Assembly: GCA_003952965.2 (NCBI GenBank)
Contig: CM025853.1
Span: forward strand, 1,947,971 to 2,011,970
Direction: 5' to 3'
DNA from: Morella rubra
Lineage: Eukaryota; Streptophyta; Magnoliopsida; Fagales; Myricaceae
Length of the DNA: 64,000 nt
Shown here: positions 52,201 to 62,313 of the stretch, piece after piece
Numbering within the stretch: the first letter of the stretch is position 1
How the letters are laid out: every line of letters begins with the position of its first letter
The notes under the pieces: model-generated
The model's input: the letters and a program-made list of their open reading frames with translations, nothing else
Databases searched by the model: none
Told to the model about the DNA's origin: nothing
Made by a program: the position numbers and the translations under genes

Positions 52201-53215
52201 CTCAAACAAATTCACACTTCAAAAACCTAGATCGACCACCCAACATAACAACAAATACCCGTCCCCATTCACAGAATCCCAAAAAAAAAAACCACAGACA
52301 AAAATCTACGCTCAACACAAAACTCTCACTGAACACGACAAACAAAGCTACCAAATCACTCATCTGTAACCACAACACAACCACAATACATCGAATCACA
52401 GACATCAAAAAACCAATTCTCCCAATCAACAACAAGCCCTACCCTTGCCGGATGGAGAGCGCCAAAACATCCAAACACCACAAAGCACCACCCCACACAA
52501 CCCAACAAAACAACTCACCCACAACAACACCACCACCCACCCGCTCCCAATCGAACATCAAGCACCACAATATGAACGACACTAAACCAAACACAGTCCA
52601 AATCAACTCCTCTCTCAATAAACTTAACCCGCCATCCAATGCCAACAACGGAAACACCCACCCGCCAACCAAAGCTAAACCCCAAATAGCAACACAAAAT
52701 ACCATCACACACACAGACTTAAAAACAACAACAACCACAATCAAAAAACTAAGTAAACGAACAACCAACGACCAGTATCTAGAACCGTCGCTAACTACCT
52801 CACCCCAATCCAAAATACACCTTCAACCCCAACAGAAATCCCAACACCAACAAACCCCAAACCAAACCATCAAAACAAAGAACAACAACCCATCAATCAA
52901 CACAATTCACCCAAACCAAGAACCCAATACAAACAAAAATATCAATTCCCCAACCAACAGGTCATACCATACATAAGAAATCCCCTAATAAAAACCTACT
53001 CCAGACAACCAAACGATCAGAACAAAACCTCCCACGAACAACAAACGAAAAGAAACTCCACCCTAAAAAACACATCTCCACACCACCACCAAACAAACCA
53101 CAGAAGACTACTAATAAAACTGCTCCACTCAATCCATAGATTCCAAAATGCGCCCACACAACTAACAAAACATACAACCCCACTAAGAAGCAAAACATCA
53201 TATAATCAAACACTG
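40300..53215. other. untrustworthy block: text decaying into almost pure A/C
   Basis: From about 40.3 kb no homology remains. G and T become steadily rarer until, from about 46.9 to 53.2 kb, the plus strand is almost only A and C. As a direct count, bases 51001-51060 hold 3 G and 5 T in 60. There is no repeat unit, no family resemblance and no codon structure. Minus-strand ORFs are strings of F, V, C, G, W and L, as expected from T/G-only text. Clean, ordinary sequence resumes at about 53216 within a few bases. The preceding decay and unmerged overlap point to one failing long read used to fill a gap, perhaps with two of four signal channels lost. I annotate no genes here. Confidence 0.8.
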
Positions 53216-53739
53216 TGTGTTAGATTAATCTTTCATCTATAAATTCATAATGTTTATTGTGATTTCCTAATTCATTGAATGTATGAAGAATCTCTGTGAC
53301 GGGAAATTAGAGTTTTATTATGTAACTATTTGTTATTCATAAATTTTCTTGCATGAATATCTTTAAAAGGCTTATTGTTAAAATTTTCAATTGAGAAGAA
53401 TGATCATATTATCCAATCAAGTATCATTGATCAAAGTCATGAATTCTTGAAACCTTAATAATTTTTTAAAATTATTTTCATCTTGCAATCTCACAGTTAA
53501 AGATCAAAATAAACAAAGAAACTTATATATTGAAAAAGTTATTGGGAGTGGAAAAGGGCTGTGGAGATCAACAAAGGAAGAAGAACGCGTACACGACGCA
53601 AATTAAAAAAAAACATGGAAACAGTACAGTACCCAAGCTTTTAGGCGGTATGCTATAAAACTCCTTTGCGTCTGTCTCGGAAATTTTCGAGTCCTCGAAC
53701 AGATCACTTGCCATGCACTTTATGTTTCATATAGCAGCT
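53216..53739 (+). repeat. 3' flank of F-box array unit B and join to unit C
   Basis: Bases 53300-53520 match 37440-37640 (CTATTTGTTATTCATAA, TTCAATTGAGAAGAATGATCAT, CAATCTCACAGT) with clean substitutions rather than indel noise. This is the downstream flank of a unit whose body lies in the bad block. Bases 53521-53739 have no match in unit A. Confidence 0.6.
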
Positions 53740-54985
53740 TACTAACTTTTAGTCATATTAGCTTACACTCTTTGAAGAAGATCATCAGAAACCTACTTGC
53801 TGGTTGTCCTGGGGTAGAAGCCATGAGATTTCATTCTTGTGATGGATTGAAAAATATTAAGGTTTGATTTCCTTTTGCTTTGGTTCTGTTATTCTCTCTT
53901 CGGTGGAGGCACACAAATCTTACCGATCTTTGTGCAGATTTCGTCAACACGCACAGGTGGGCTGCCCTCTTTTGGTACATATCTGCATTTTCCCTTATGT
54001 CCGGTAGATTGACGTCGGCGCGTGGAGCAACACGCGTCCCTTGGGGCGCAAGCGGATCTCTCGAGCTCAACATCCAGGTGCGTTTGTGTGCAGTTTTACC
54101 GCATTTTGTCAGGATTCGCTTTTGGTTGCACTGCTGCTGGGTCCATCTGATTCACACTGCTGCTGCCTTTGAAAGCTTCTCTAGTGGCCCAAGTCTACCT
54201 TGTTTTGGCAGGCAATCAAAATATCCTGTTAATCGTAAGGCCTACTGGGTTCGAGTGGGTGTCATGGATTTGGAGTCTTTTTTAGTATCACTTATGAGCT
54301 TACTGCTCTTAGTTTGGAGTTCAATCGTGATGTTGGTCCATATTGAGTGGGTTTTCAGTAGGAGCGGCATGGATTTCATAACAATCGATCTCTATTGGTG
54401 CGTAGGTGGAGTGATTGTACTTCTGTTCCCCCATTACCCCGGATTGATTTTCTCCTCATTTTAAATTTGTTCTCTTATATGTGCGGTTTCGCATCTGTGA
54501 TGCTGTCTAGGTTTCTGTGTTGGTTGTGTCTATTGTATTTTTTTCGAGTCCCAGCACCGCTGGCGGCGATACTGTTGGATGTATGGCTGTTCTATCTGGC
54601 CACATTGTGGAGGTATTACGTCATACCTTCGAGCGAGAGTATAATAGTAAACGTTATGAGAAAAAAAGAAAAATATTAAGGTGTCGGACTTTCCTAACCT
54701 CACAATCCCATGGTATTTCTGGTCCCTTTACTTCTATTCTCTTGCTAGCTCTACCTATTTCATTTGTTTTGTTTTTTGTATTTGATAGTTTATGCCTTCA
54801 ATTGTTTACCCATATCTTAAAACATTTGCTTGTGTGATGGAGCTCCAGTGCTTTCTTTCAGAGTGTGACGGAGATAAAAGGTTGGCTCCGCTATGCTCGG
54901 CTGTACTATTAGGTCTCGGTGTACGGCTGGGTCCTAGTGAAGGGATGTATTACGTAGGCACCAAAAGAATTGACAGAACCTGCTC
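53740..54985 (+). pseudogene. F-box/LRR pseudogene, array copy C, split by a retroposon
   Basis: Only the C-terminal LRR part is left. Text matching copy A starts at TTTAGTCATATTAGCTTAC, lacks about 35 bases that A has after CTCTTTGAAG, then continues through ATCATCAGAAACCTACTTGC to GAAAAATATTAAG. It is interrupted by an 806-bp insert (53862-54667) and resumes at GTGTCGGACTTTCCTAACC. A later CCAAAAGAATTGACAGAA (about 54961) also matches copy A (about 36048). The 5' half, including the F-box, is missing. It cannot be functional. Confidence 0.78.
53862..54667 (+). mobile_element. poly(A) retroposon with 13-bp target duplication and known empty site
   Basis: An 806-bp insert that ends in A7 (54661-54667). 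GAAAAATATTAAG lies at both 53849-53861 and 54668-54680. In array copy A the same 13-mer occurs once and runs directly into the matching downstream text, which gives a clean empty site. Poly(A) and a 13-bp duplication mean LINE-driven retroposition. The insert has no reverse transcriptase. Its ORF 53880-54464 is low-complexity hydrophobic and has no recognised domain. It could be a non-autonomous LINE derivative, a long SINE-like element or a retroposed transcript. Confidence 0.82.
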
Positions 54986-55474
54986 TTTTGTGCGGTTTCT
55001 GCATCCTTAGGTTTTAAATTCATATGATGCCTGTTTAATTGGGCCTAGACATCTTCCACTGAGACCACTTTTATTTAGAGACTCGTTAATTCATTCATGA
55101 CTGTTCTCCTTTTACTAAGCCTTCTCAGCCTTCCTTTTATTTGACTGAATTTGAGTCGTGTGATGCACCAGGTAAGTAATTATATTTGTAACTTTTTTAT
55201 GAGACTTTCAATCAAAGTTTGGAAATCCTCATTTTTTCAGTCTGATACTGCTTTGTGTTTTTGCTCGCTTATTACCTTTCATGCTTAATATATTCGTTGC
55301 TTGATGTGTTTTTGTTTGTTACAGTTGCAAGCCTGTGTTCAGATGTCTTCATTATGCCTCTTGTGCTGCTTTTAGTTTTCAACTTACCTCATTGTCGTTC
55401 TGGTATCATTCAACAGTTGCTCCTTTGTTTTGTTTGCTGTTGTCAATAACAAGGTGGCTTTATATTGACTACAG
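54986..55474. other. spacer between F-box copy C and the TASH3-like exons
   Basis: No exon is visible. In particular the expected preceding TASH3 exon (found instead at 62213-62313) is not here. The text is T-rich and intron-like. Confidence 0.5.
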
Positions 55475-58400
55475 GGTTTCATTTGCTGATCCTGTTGCCG
55501 TGAGGCATGCGTTGGAAATACTATCCGAGTTAGCTACAAGAGATCCTTATGCAGTTGCGATGGCCTTAGGTTACTTTATTCTACTCACACGGTCTCTCTA
55601 TTTATCACATCATTTGTTGCATTTAAATTTCCATGGTGGCATTGGAATGGAAGTTTGTTTGTTATAATGTGTTCTGACACAGTCTTGTTATAATCTTTCT
55701 GCAGGAAGGCTTGCAGAACCTGGAGGTATTCTTCCCAATCTTCCCTGTATCTTGGCTTCCTTCCCCTTCTACCCTCCTCACTCTGTATAGCTTTTTTTGT
55801 TTGGAGTTTCATAATAGTATACTGTATTGTAGTTATTATTATCTTGGGGAAAATACACTTTTCACCACAAACTAGTAGTGACACATTGCACCCCAAACTA
55901 CCATCTTTAAGATATTGCACCCTCAAACTACCAATGTTAGACACTTTTGCACCCTAAACTACCCACTTTGACACATTACACCCTCCAACTACTAATATTA
56001 AACACTCCATTTGACAATAATATCCTTGAGAAATTAATGAATTGACAACAATATCTTCAATATATCAAAATAGTTAAGGGCATTATCGTCATTTTAGTTG
56101 AAAATTTGATAAAGGGTGCAAAGTGTTAAAATTGTAGTTAAAGGTGCAATATGTCAAAATTGATAGTTTAGGGTGCAAAGTGCAAAACCTATGCAGTTCG
56201 TGGGTGAAAAGTGTATTTTCCTCTATTATCTTTGAAGCTTCTGGGTTTTGAATCCACGTAACATAAATCAAGAGCAAACATGATACTAACTTAGAGGCTC
56301 TGTTCCTAGTTTGAGGTCCACGTATATTGGTTCCATTGTTCAAATTTCTTGTTCAAATTTCTTGAGTGCCATGATTGCAAAGAAGAAACTCTTTGATCAA
56401 TATCTAGCTCTTGTTTTCCGCATTGTGTCTCTTCCATATAGGTATGGTGCATTCATCAGAGAGTATTTTTCACTTGTGCTACCTTTATCTTATTAGTAGT
56501 TGTGTTGACAATTTGGACAATAATGACTTTTTGCTCTTTATCTTTATCTTATCAGAGGTATGGCACATTCATCAGAGAATATACTGTATTGTAATTTATT
56601 ATTATTATCTTATTCGTTGTATTGATACAAGTTTGTTGCATCAATGAATTTGTTTTTCTGCTGGAGGCATAGTCTATTCTAAGATGTGTTGCATACTACT
56701 TTTGAAAGTCTGAGGTGGACTATACGACTGAGAAGACCTTTGTTTTGCCGAACATGTTTACTTTTGTTTTGTTGCTTCTTCCTGGAGGTTTGTGTTTCTG
56801 GTCCAATCTTATTTTACATCATTACCATGTTTAGATGTTCTATGAAGCAGGTGCTTTGCAGGATGTTCTCCATTTGCATGATGTTCTTGCTAGAGTTTCA
56901 CTAGCCAGGTTGTGCTATACGATATCAAGAGCTCGAGCACTAGACGGTAATAATGGAAAATTTGTAAATCGCGATTTATATTTCTGGCCTTTGATTTGTT
57001 GATTTGGTTTATTGGAATACTGTGTACAGAGAGGCCCGATATTAGATCTCAGTTCAACTCGGTGCTATATCAACTCCTCCTTGATCCTAGTGAGAGAGTC
57101 TGTTTTGAGGCAATCTTTTGTGTATTGGGAAAGAGCGATAACACAGAGAGGTTTGTTTTGCTACCTCAAAACATTTTTCTACCTGCTCCTCTATGTTATC
57201 ATATTTTTCCTCTTTCACAGGATTATAACTGTTGGGCAGCAATTTTTTTTTCTGGAACTGCTTTAGTGGTTTACTTTTACATGTTCTCCTTACATTCACA
57301 TGATATAGGACTGAAGAGAGAGCTGCTGGGTGGTACCGCTTAACCAGGGAGATTCTTAAGTTGCCAGAAGCACCGTCTGTGTCATCGAGGGAAGCTTCCA
57401 AAGATAAAACTCAAAAGACAAGACGTCCACAACCCCTTATTAAACTCGTAATGAGAAGGTAGAAACATCTCTCTTTCTCTTGTATTAGAAATGATGTGAA
57501 GTTCTGCAGGAGGTGGATTATGGGAAGTTCTTGAATCTGGTTAAATAGTTTGTCAGTGGCTGTCTTTTATGCGCATGGATTTTTGAATATTGGAGTTCAT
57601 CTAACTTTTGGATACTGCTTCCATTCAGGCTGGAGAGTTCTTTTCGTAGTTTCTCTAGGCCAGTACTACATGCAGCAGCAAGAGTTGTGCAGGAGATGGG
57701 GAAAAGTCGGGCTGCTGCCTTCGCTCTAGGCTTACAGGATATTGATGAAGGAGCTCATGTTAATACATTTGCTGATGCTGTTGACTCACACGATTCTGAT
57801 GCTAATGAAAACTTGCAACCTGAAAGTATGTTTTTATCATTTGCTTTTCAGTCAAATTCTTTCATAGCAATTACTTATATGACATCTTAATGGATGCTGA
57901 TTGCCAAACTGGAGCGTTGTATATGGTTTTAGGTTGTTTAGTAATAGTTTATCCTTGGAAATGTTTTTAGGCTGGTTTTGTATGGATTACTTGGTTTCTG
58001 CTTCCTAGTGGTTGACTTCCATAAGGAAGTTAGTTCTAATGACTGAGTAGTTTGATGTCCTTAATCGATATAGAAGTGATAAAGAAAAGATGTCATGGAG
58101 GTGGACAAAATACTGCAAGAGAAAAGGGAAAGCTGATAGATGGTGTAATGATCAAAATTTTCGTTTGTGGGAGTAGGTTAAAAAGTGAAGAGAGAGATGA
58201 TTTGGATTAATTTTATGTTTATTGTAATGTAAAGAGATGATTTAATGGGGAAAGAAAGATTATTTTATAGTTATTTTATTATTATTTTCTTTACCAAAAT
58301 TTTGGAATGGCCAGAATTTTAGTGTGCAAACACCACTACTCAAATGTATGAATTTGGCAAGATTAGTATTTTCCATGGTCCATGACATCATTTGCATCAA

Positions 58401-60907
58401 GTTCACGTATTTTAATGCATTTATTTATGCTATCTGCAATTGAGACTCATATTTAGTTTGGTGTCAGATATTATGGATACTTGTTGAAAATTATATGCAG
58501 CAATAGATTGGAGCAGTTGAGATGTAATATCTGGCATCAGTTTGTTAATGATAAATGAGATGAACATTCATAGTTTGAGGTGTTCTTTCTGCAGTCTGCT
58601 ATTTACTGTCACAAAGATTCAAAATATGTTTCTGATTAAGTTTTCAGTATCAAGATTAGTTTCATTGGAATACATGCTTGTCGTTCTTAGATGATATCTC
58701 TTTACGGGAGTGTACGATTCTCTAACTGTGTGGGTAACTTGGTGTGCCTTGGAGTAGTGACTATTTGGGTGCCTCTTTCCATGTACACTATATGTTCTCT
58801 GTAACCAGTCACATGAGAAAGCATGAACCAACTTCTTAAATGGGCCAGTTCACCAAGTTGTTGACCCCGACCCATTTAGTAGTCAAATCCATGCCGACTT
58901 AATGCTATGTAGCCAGTGGGCCTTGGCCCAACGACAGCTTGAATGTCCATTCAACTATCATATTCAATAACTAAAACAGTCCAATGTTCCTTTCCTTTGA
59001 TCTTGAATGTTTCTTTCCTCTATTGTCTTTGTATTTCATCATTGTTATTATTACTACAACAGAGAAGAAAAATCAGTTCTATGACAGCATCCATTTTTGT
59101 AGATGGTGTGATCTTAAAGTTCCAACAGATGTGGCATTATGTTAATAAACTAATTTTGATGATGAAGTTTGATCTATATGCTACATTTAATTTTTTTTAG
59201 TAACTCTATTTGAATAACTCTTTCATGGGCTTGATTGGGCTTATATGGTGGATCATTATCTGATTGCATTCTCTCTCTGTCTCTGTCTCTTGTAGGTACC
59301 CGAAAAGCTTCTTCTGTATCTAATGTAACAGGTGGCAAGGAAACAATTGCAGGCTTATTAGCTTCATTAATGGAAGTAGTGCGTACAACTGTAGCATGTG
59401 AATGTGTTTATGTTAGAGCAATGGTAATCAAGGCATTGATCTGGATGCAAAGTCCACATGAGTCATTTGATGAACTAGAATCAATAATTGCATCAGAGCT
59501 TTCGGATCCAGCTTGGCCAGCAACACTATTGAATGATATTTTACTTACGCTGCATGCTCGTTTTAAGGTATGTAAGGGACATGAATCATATTTACCATCT
59601 TAAGCGAAGCCATTCTTCTACAATTTTATCTTTAATAAAATTATGGGGAGTCTGTTGATCACATTTTGCTGCACTGCTTTGGTTGCTAGGGAGTTGTGGT
59701 CCTTAGTGCTCTCTATTATGGACTATGATTGGGTGATGCCTAGGAGGGTAGCTGAAGTTTTGTTGTGCTGGAAAAGGGATTTTAAAGACCCTCGGGCCTT
59801 AGCTATTTGGAGAGTGATCCCTACTTGTATTTGGTGGAATTTATGGAGAGAGAGAAATGGGAGATGTTTTGAGGGTGTGGCTGTCTCCTTAGAGTGCTTG
59901 AGGGGCAATTTTTTGCAGTCCTTGTTCTTGTGGGTGAATGCTATGTTGGGGTCTCCCTTTTTGGAGTTTTTGGATTTCATTAGTTTCCTAGCTTGTTTGG
60001 TTTAGAGGTTTCAGTATAGTCCTTTGTGCTGTTCCTTCTATTCCCTTTTCTTTCAATAAAATTGCCTTACTTATCAATTTTTTTTTTATCTTTAATAAAA
60101 TTAAACTTCACCATCTTTTTCCCTGGTGCGGATTGGAAATGCTACAAGGTTGTTCTTTTCCTCATATTATAATTAAGTTTAATCACAATAACCAAGATTA
60201 TAGGATTGCCTTTACTAATTTTTCATATTTAATTTAAAGAGTGGCGTAGAAGTCTTCTCCCTTGCAAATCTTGTTTGAAGTACCTTCAAGTCTTCAATTC
60301 TCTCCCTCTCTGTGCGGCGTTGGGCTTTGTTGGCACTCAACTGGTCAGATACGATTTGTCACTAAAATGCAGTGCTTTATTTATTTCTGGTCTATTGCAT
60401 AAGGGATGCTAGGATTAGGTCTTCAGTTATATTCATCCACTTCTCATGGAAGATTTGTTAAAGAAGTGGCATTGATTGCATTTTTTCCGTTAGCACAGAG
60501 CTTTACTGCCCCATTTTGGATTCTTCTCGGTGTATATTCTCTGATTGGTTTGACCATGCAAAAGACAGGCCCTAGTTTCATTTTTGATGAAGTTGTCTGA
60601 TATTACACATGTAGTGAAGGGGTAGAAACTTGTGACAAGTCAAAGATATAAATAGAGCAGCACTAGCCTTTGAATCTGATTGGTACTTTCTTCTGTTGTA
60701 CAATCAATGGCTTCCGAAGAGTGTTTAGTTTCTTCTATGTTGCGTACTTGATACCACAATAAAAATTATTTCATTTCCTTATTGATTTCTCCATTGCTTC
60801 ATTAGGCAACTCCAGATATGGCTGTCACTCTTCTTGAAATTGCGAGGGTGTTTGCTACGAAAGTTCCTGGGAAGATCGATGCTGATGTGTTACAACTTCT
60901 ATGGAAG
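55475..60907 (+). CDS. TASH3: TASH3-like gene, eight internal exons (TPLATE complex SH3 subunit)
   Basis: Exons 55475-55569, 55705-55725, 56851-56946, 57030-57150, 57309-57458, 57629-57825, 59296-59567, 60806-60907 join in frame with no stop (about 351 codons). Cues in order: VSFADPVAVRHALEIL, LHLHDVLARVSLARLC, ERPDIRSQFNSVLYQLLLDP, EERAAGWYRLTREILKLPEA, RLESSFRSFSRPVLHAAARV, AGLLASLMEVVRTTVACECV, KVPGKIDADVLQLLWK. This is the helical-repeat body of the plant SH3-domain protein TASH3 (Arabidopsis At2g07360 type, about 1,200 residues). TASH3 is a subunit of the TPLATE complex in clathrin-mediated endocytosis at the plasma membrane. The second exon is a 21-base micro-exon. The exons that normally precede VSFADP and follow LLWK are absent from their places. 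A LINE and a MITE sit in introns. All splice sites are intact, so it may be functional as part of a larger gene, or an internal fragment. Confidence 0.9.
55846..56223. mobile_element. Mutator-type MITE in TASH3-like intron
   Basis: A 378-bp fold-back with no coding capacity. The left end GGGGAAAATACACTTTTCAC pairs with the right end, which read inward is GAGGAAAATACACTTTTCAC. A perfect 9-bp duplication TATTATCTT lies at 55837-55845 and 56224-56232. The interior repeats short phrases about TGCACCC(T)AAACTA on one arm and TAGTTTAGGGTGCA on the other. It sits in the intron between the micro-exon and the next exon. Confidence 0.88.
58140..58330. repeat. degraded dispersed AT-rich repeat in TASH3-like intron
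   Basis: GATCAAAATTTTCG to CCAGAATTTTAGTGTG. Phrases such as AAAGTGAAGAGAGAGATGATTT and TTATGTTTATTGTAAT recur in altered form at 3490-3620, 7430-7500 and 61890-61930. This suggests an old short-element family. No ends or target duplication could be set. Confidence 0.4.
59644..60083 (+). mobile_element. 5'-truncated LINE end with zf-RVT domain (copy 2), TASH3-like intron
   Basis: Encodes the zf-RVT domain in sense with the host gene: [43 protein letters not shown], stop at 60003-60005, then a 3' tail ending GCCTTACTTATCAA. The first codons are shifted one base (an extra T in CACTGCTTTGG) relative to copy 1. The target duplication ATCTTTAATAAAATTA (extended by a few Ts) lies at 59628-59643 and 60088-60103, so the ends are firm. 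Only about 440 bp of the LINE was inserted. Very close to copy 1 at 18828-19420. Confidence 0.9.
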
Positions 60908-62212
60908 GTAGATTTTCATGAAATCTTGACTGATAATAATATTGTCCCTTGCTATGCCTTTTTGCCTTTGATTTTGTGTCTTGAAGGAATTTGACTTCTT
61001 ATCGGATGCAAAAAAATGTTGATGAAAGATTTGAATGATGCCACCTACTGTTGTTCTTGGTAATTGAAAACCTTTAAACAGTTGGATCATGCATTTACTT
61101 TTTGGTGCAGCCAAAATTGAGTCTAAAACAACTTCATAGATGTAGATGATAAGAAAGCCCATGCTTCTATGACCCAGCAACACTAGAATCCTGCCTCAGG
61201 TGCTACCACTTTCTGAATTTCATAGGCTGAACACGTACAATTCTTTATCAATGATTCAAAACACTGTTGTAGATAACATAAGGTGAGCAGCAATTTTTCA
61301 CCTTTGAGTTTTTTCGTTTTTATCATAAATCAAAGATTCAAATGCACTGTGTTATAGATAACATAAGGCGTGCAGCAATTTGGTCACCTTTTGATTTTTC
61401 GTTTTTATCATAAATCAAAGATTCAGATGCACTGTGTTGTAGATAACATAAAGTGTGCAGCAATTATATCATTATATGCCAGCCCTCTGAATGAGTTGCC
61501 TTCTTCACTTCCAAGCAGTAGAATAGGGCATAACTTTTAGAACAGCCAAATACAAGAGAAAATTTTTCACTGCAGAATTTTGGATGTCGGTATAGCTGGT
61601 TCTTCAAACTCTGATCTTGTCCCTGCACATACCATGGCTATAAATAAATTCTCAGAGGTGAGCCAGCATGAAGCAGCTGTATATATAAGCGAAATTGGTT
61701 TTACGGTCATTCAAAAGAAAGAAAGTGTGGAGCTGAAATCACTTGTTCTGTTTTGAAAGAAAGCGTGGAGCTGAAATAACTTGGTCTGATGCCTTTAAAG
61801 GATTTTGTAAAAAAGTAATGAAAATTTTTGAAGTATGTTTGGTAGATGTTGAAAAATTTAGATTTTTATGTGAGCGGTTGCATGTGAAAAAAGTTTAAAG
61901 AGAGATGATTTTATATAATTATTTATGGAGAAGATGATGCATTTTAGGGTTTTTTGTTTTTTTTTTTCAAATTTTGGAATTAAAAAAGAAATAGAAAGAA
62001 GATTATTGTGGGTCCATAATTTGTTGTGAAAACCGAAAAACTTAAAAATTTCTTGAGAGAAAATTTCCAGTTGGTTATGTTTGGCATGGAGAAAATTTTC
62101 CCTTTCGCAAACACTACCTTAATTTCATATGATAGTCTTTATCTGTGTACTTTTTGATTTTAATTACTGGTTGTCTTAAATTTCTTAGCATTTTTTATTT
62201 ACTGATTCTTAG
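60908..62212. other. stretch between TASH3-like exons where downstream exons are missing
   Basis: The exon that normally follows LLWK in this family was looked for and not seen. The stretch holds a short tandem repeat (61253-61468) and AT-rich degraded repeat text at 61820-62110, including GTATGTTTGGTAG and AAAGAGAGATGATTT. Confidence 0.5.
61253..61468 (+). repeat. tandem repeat, about 84-bp unit, 2.6 copies
   Basis: Units begin at 61253, 61335 and 61420 with GATTCAAA/GATTCAGA. They share TGTAGATAACATAAGG, GCAGCAATTT and TCGTTTTTATCATAAATCAA. The third unit is cut short. Confidence 0.85.
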
Positions 62213-62313
62213 TCTGTCATTCGGAGTAATTTGCAATATGCTGCACTAAGTGCTTTGAGAAGACTTCCTCTGGATCCAGGAAATCCGGCATTTCTGCATC
62301 GTGCTGTCCAGGG
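62213..62313 (+). CDS. TASH3: TASH3-like exon out of order (belongs before the exon at 55475)
   Basis: A 101-base exon flanked by TTCTTAG and GTGAGT reads SVIRSNLQYAALSALRRL then PLDPGNPAFLHRAVQG. In TASH3 this directly precedes VSFADPVAVRH, which here is the exon at 55475. Its last codon is split after two bases, and the exon at 55475 starts with exactly the one base needed. Its start is in phase 0, as is the end of the LLWK exon (60907), so h-to-this splicing would also stay in frame. It is therefore either the first visible exon of a second tandem copy, an internal segmental duplication, or a sign of misordered contigs. Confidence 0.88.

Noticed and set aside
46967..53213. Many minus-strand ORFs rich in F, V, C, G, W and L, and matching plus-strand N/T/P/K-rich ORFs
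   Set aside because: The text is almost only A and C on one strand, so stops are rare by composition. There is no domain, no codon pattern and no splice structure, and the block looks like a failed read.
40300..53215. The A/C block as a novel biological sequence (hypermutated DNA, exotic repeat, new low-complexity gene)
   Set aside because: It is preceded by an unmerged overlap and a progressive loss of homology to the F-box unit, and it ends abruptly at clean array sequence. A technical cause explains every feature.
53880..54464. 194-codon plus-strand ORF
   Set aside because: It lies inside the inserted retroposon and reads as hydrophobic low-complexity with no recognised domain. I kept the retroposon and not the protein.
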